Below, in pieces: positions 63,100 to 64,000 of a DNA stretch of 64,000 nt. The DNA comes from Bog-756 sp963776225 (GTDB lineage: Bacteria; Actinomycetota; Acidimicrobiia; Acidimicrobiales; RAAP-2): NCBI GenBank assembly GCA_963776225.1, contig CAVZLL010000004.1:682001-746000 (forward strand), in the 5' to 3' direction. Positions within the stretch are counted from its first letter, which is position 1. Each line of letters opens with the position of its first letter. Under the pieces are notes generated by a model, which saw only the letters and a program-made list of their open reading frames with translations, searched no databases and was not told where the DNA came from. Both the position numbers and the translations under genes were made by a program.

Positions 63100-64000
63100 T
63101 CAGCGGCGAGTCGGTCGATCGCCACTCGGCGGCCGGCGGCTGAGCGACCGGTAGAGCTCCCACGTACTCGGGTGGACCGACTCGACGGGCTCGATCTCGT
63201 CGGCCACCACCCGCACGAGCTCCGCCATCGCTGTCTCGACCCCGCGGGGATTGCCGGCGAGGTCCGCCGCACGCATCAACATCCGGTAGAGGCGCTCGTC
63301 GTACGGACTGACCAGGAGCCCGCGCCGGGCGGCCCACTCCGCTCCTCGGGCATCGCCGGCCCGCAGACAGGCGCCCGCGAGGCGACCGCTGAGGTCGACC
63401 ACCGCCGACTCGATCGCCGGAGCGATCCCCTCGAGGATCGACCAGTCGGAGGCACGGAGCCCTTCGAACGGTCGCCCGCGCACGATCTCGAGGGCTGACC
63501 TCCAAGCCGTGGGCTCCTCCGAATCGGCGAGCGCGACGAACCGGTCCCAGTCGGTGGCGACCGTCGGCGCCAACGCCAGCCGCCCGTGGCTCCGCGGGAG
63601 GTGATCGAACCCGTCCCGCGCCGTCCCGAGCGCGCGACGGGCCACCGACGCAGTCGAATGGAGGCTGGAGGGGGCCATGACGCGGTCGGGCCAGAGCGCG
63701 GTGGCCCACGCATCGTTCGATGCGCCCTGGGGGTGCATCGCCAGGTACACGACGAGCTCACTGGCCCACGCCCTGGTGAACTCCCTCGCAGCACCGCGGA
63801 TCTCGACCGGTCCCAGGACGGCGACCTCGACCTCGGGCTCGACCGGCGGCACCCCGACGGGGATTCCGGCCCCGTCGAGGATCGACGAACCCATGCTCAC
63901 GACCACATCCGAGCTCGCTGACGACACGCTCGCGTACGCCGGTGTCGTTCCTCGCGCACGGCGCAGGCCCACCGGCACGTCGCATTCGCCCGGATGCTCG
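63100..64000 (-). CDS. BTAD-domain (SARP-like) protein, 5' part outside the window
   Basis: The C-terminal 290 or so residues of a longer protein. VEVAVLGPVEIRGAAREFTR is the start of a winged-helix/output-like domain, followed by SNDAWATALWPDRVMAPSSLHSTASVARRALG and a bacterial transcriptional activator domain (RAGDARGAEWAARRGLLVSPYDERLYRMLMRAAD). In actinobacteria such C-termini often end large proteins with LysM or membrane parts. The frame is open to the right edge, so the true start is not seen; a GTG at 63978 is unlikely to be it. Confidence 0.75.
   Translation of the reverse strand, partial: EHPGECDVPVGLRRARGTTPAYASVSSASSDVVVSMGSSILDGAGIPVGVPPVEPEVEVAVLGPVEIRGAAREFTRAWASELVVYLAMHPQGASNDAWATALWPDRVMAPSSLHSTASVARRALGTARDGFDHLPRSHGRLALAPTVATDWDRFVALADSEEPTAWRSALEIVRGRPFEGLRASDWSILEGIAPAIESAVVDLSGRLAGACLRAGDARGAEWAARRGLLVSPYDERLYRMLMRAADLAGNPRGVETAMAELVRVVADEIEPVESVHPSTWELYRSLSRRPPSGDRPTRR

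Overview
The window looks like chromosome from a high-GC actinobacterium, most likely of an Acidimicrobiia-like lineage (inference). The signs are a multifunctional 2-oxoglutarate decarboxylase (Kgd), F420 metabolism (CofC and several luciferase-like oxidoreductases), WYL-domain PafB/PafC regulators, an HU protein with a lysine-rich histone-H1-like tail, a mycobacterial-style steroid side-chain operon, and many start codons lying 6-8 nt after a TAnnnT -10 box (leaderless transcripts). I see no rRNA, tRNA or CRISPR array.

Layout. 0-18 kb holds mostly housekeeping and lipid genes: kgd (runs off the left edge), a queD-queC-queE operon, HU, an alpha/beta hydrolase plus epimerase pair, an acyl-CoA dehydrogenase, rnhB, an acyl-CoA synthetase, a GH38 alpha-mannosidase, a class III adenylate cyclase, cofC plus a PIG-L deacetylase, and the HU/H1 fusion. 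18-21.5 kb holds a VirD4/TraG-like coupling ATPase facing a short TrwC-type relaxase, with unusual phased CATG repeats beside the relaxase. 21.5-25.8 kb holds pafC/pafB, a CtaG-like assembly factor and an acyl-CoA carboxyltransferase. 25.9-43.7 kb is a type IV pilus block of clearly lower GC: pilA, pilC, a PilT with an N-terminal extension, pilB and a separate MshEN-like ORF on the minus strand; pilD, a NarL-type two-component pair, moaC, fmdB, a second pilT, a fused pilM-pilN and pilO follow. 43.7-49 kb holds tldE/tldD, an FlK-like thioesterase and dxs. 49-63 kb is a steroid side-chain degradation region: fadD19-like and fadD17-like ligases, three F420-type oxidoreductases, an ECF sigma/anti-sigma pair, and a tightly overlapped operon fadE28-chsH2-fadE29-chsH1-ltp2. 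A BTAD-domain protein runs off the right edge.

How it fits together. The ligases would activate steroid side chains as CoA esters; the FadE28/FadE29 dehydrogenase, the ChsH1/ChsH2 hydratase and the Ltp2 aldolase would then remove the last side-chain carbons. Three sites resembling the mycobacterial KstR operator (TNNAACNNGTTNNA) lie in the intergenic regions in front of these transcription units. The pilus block encodes extension and retraction motors, platform, pilin, alignment proteins and a two-component system, but its prepilin peptidase appears to have lost both catalytic aspartates.

Caution. Seven reading-frame breaks in conserved genes (kgd, rnhB, pafC twice, pilB, pilM, pilN) are each explained by one surplus base. 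This pattern suggests insertion errors in the sequence rather than true pseudogenes, and affected genes are described as if repaired. Further breaks upstream of pilB are harder to explain.
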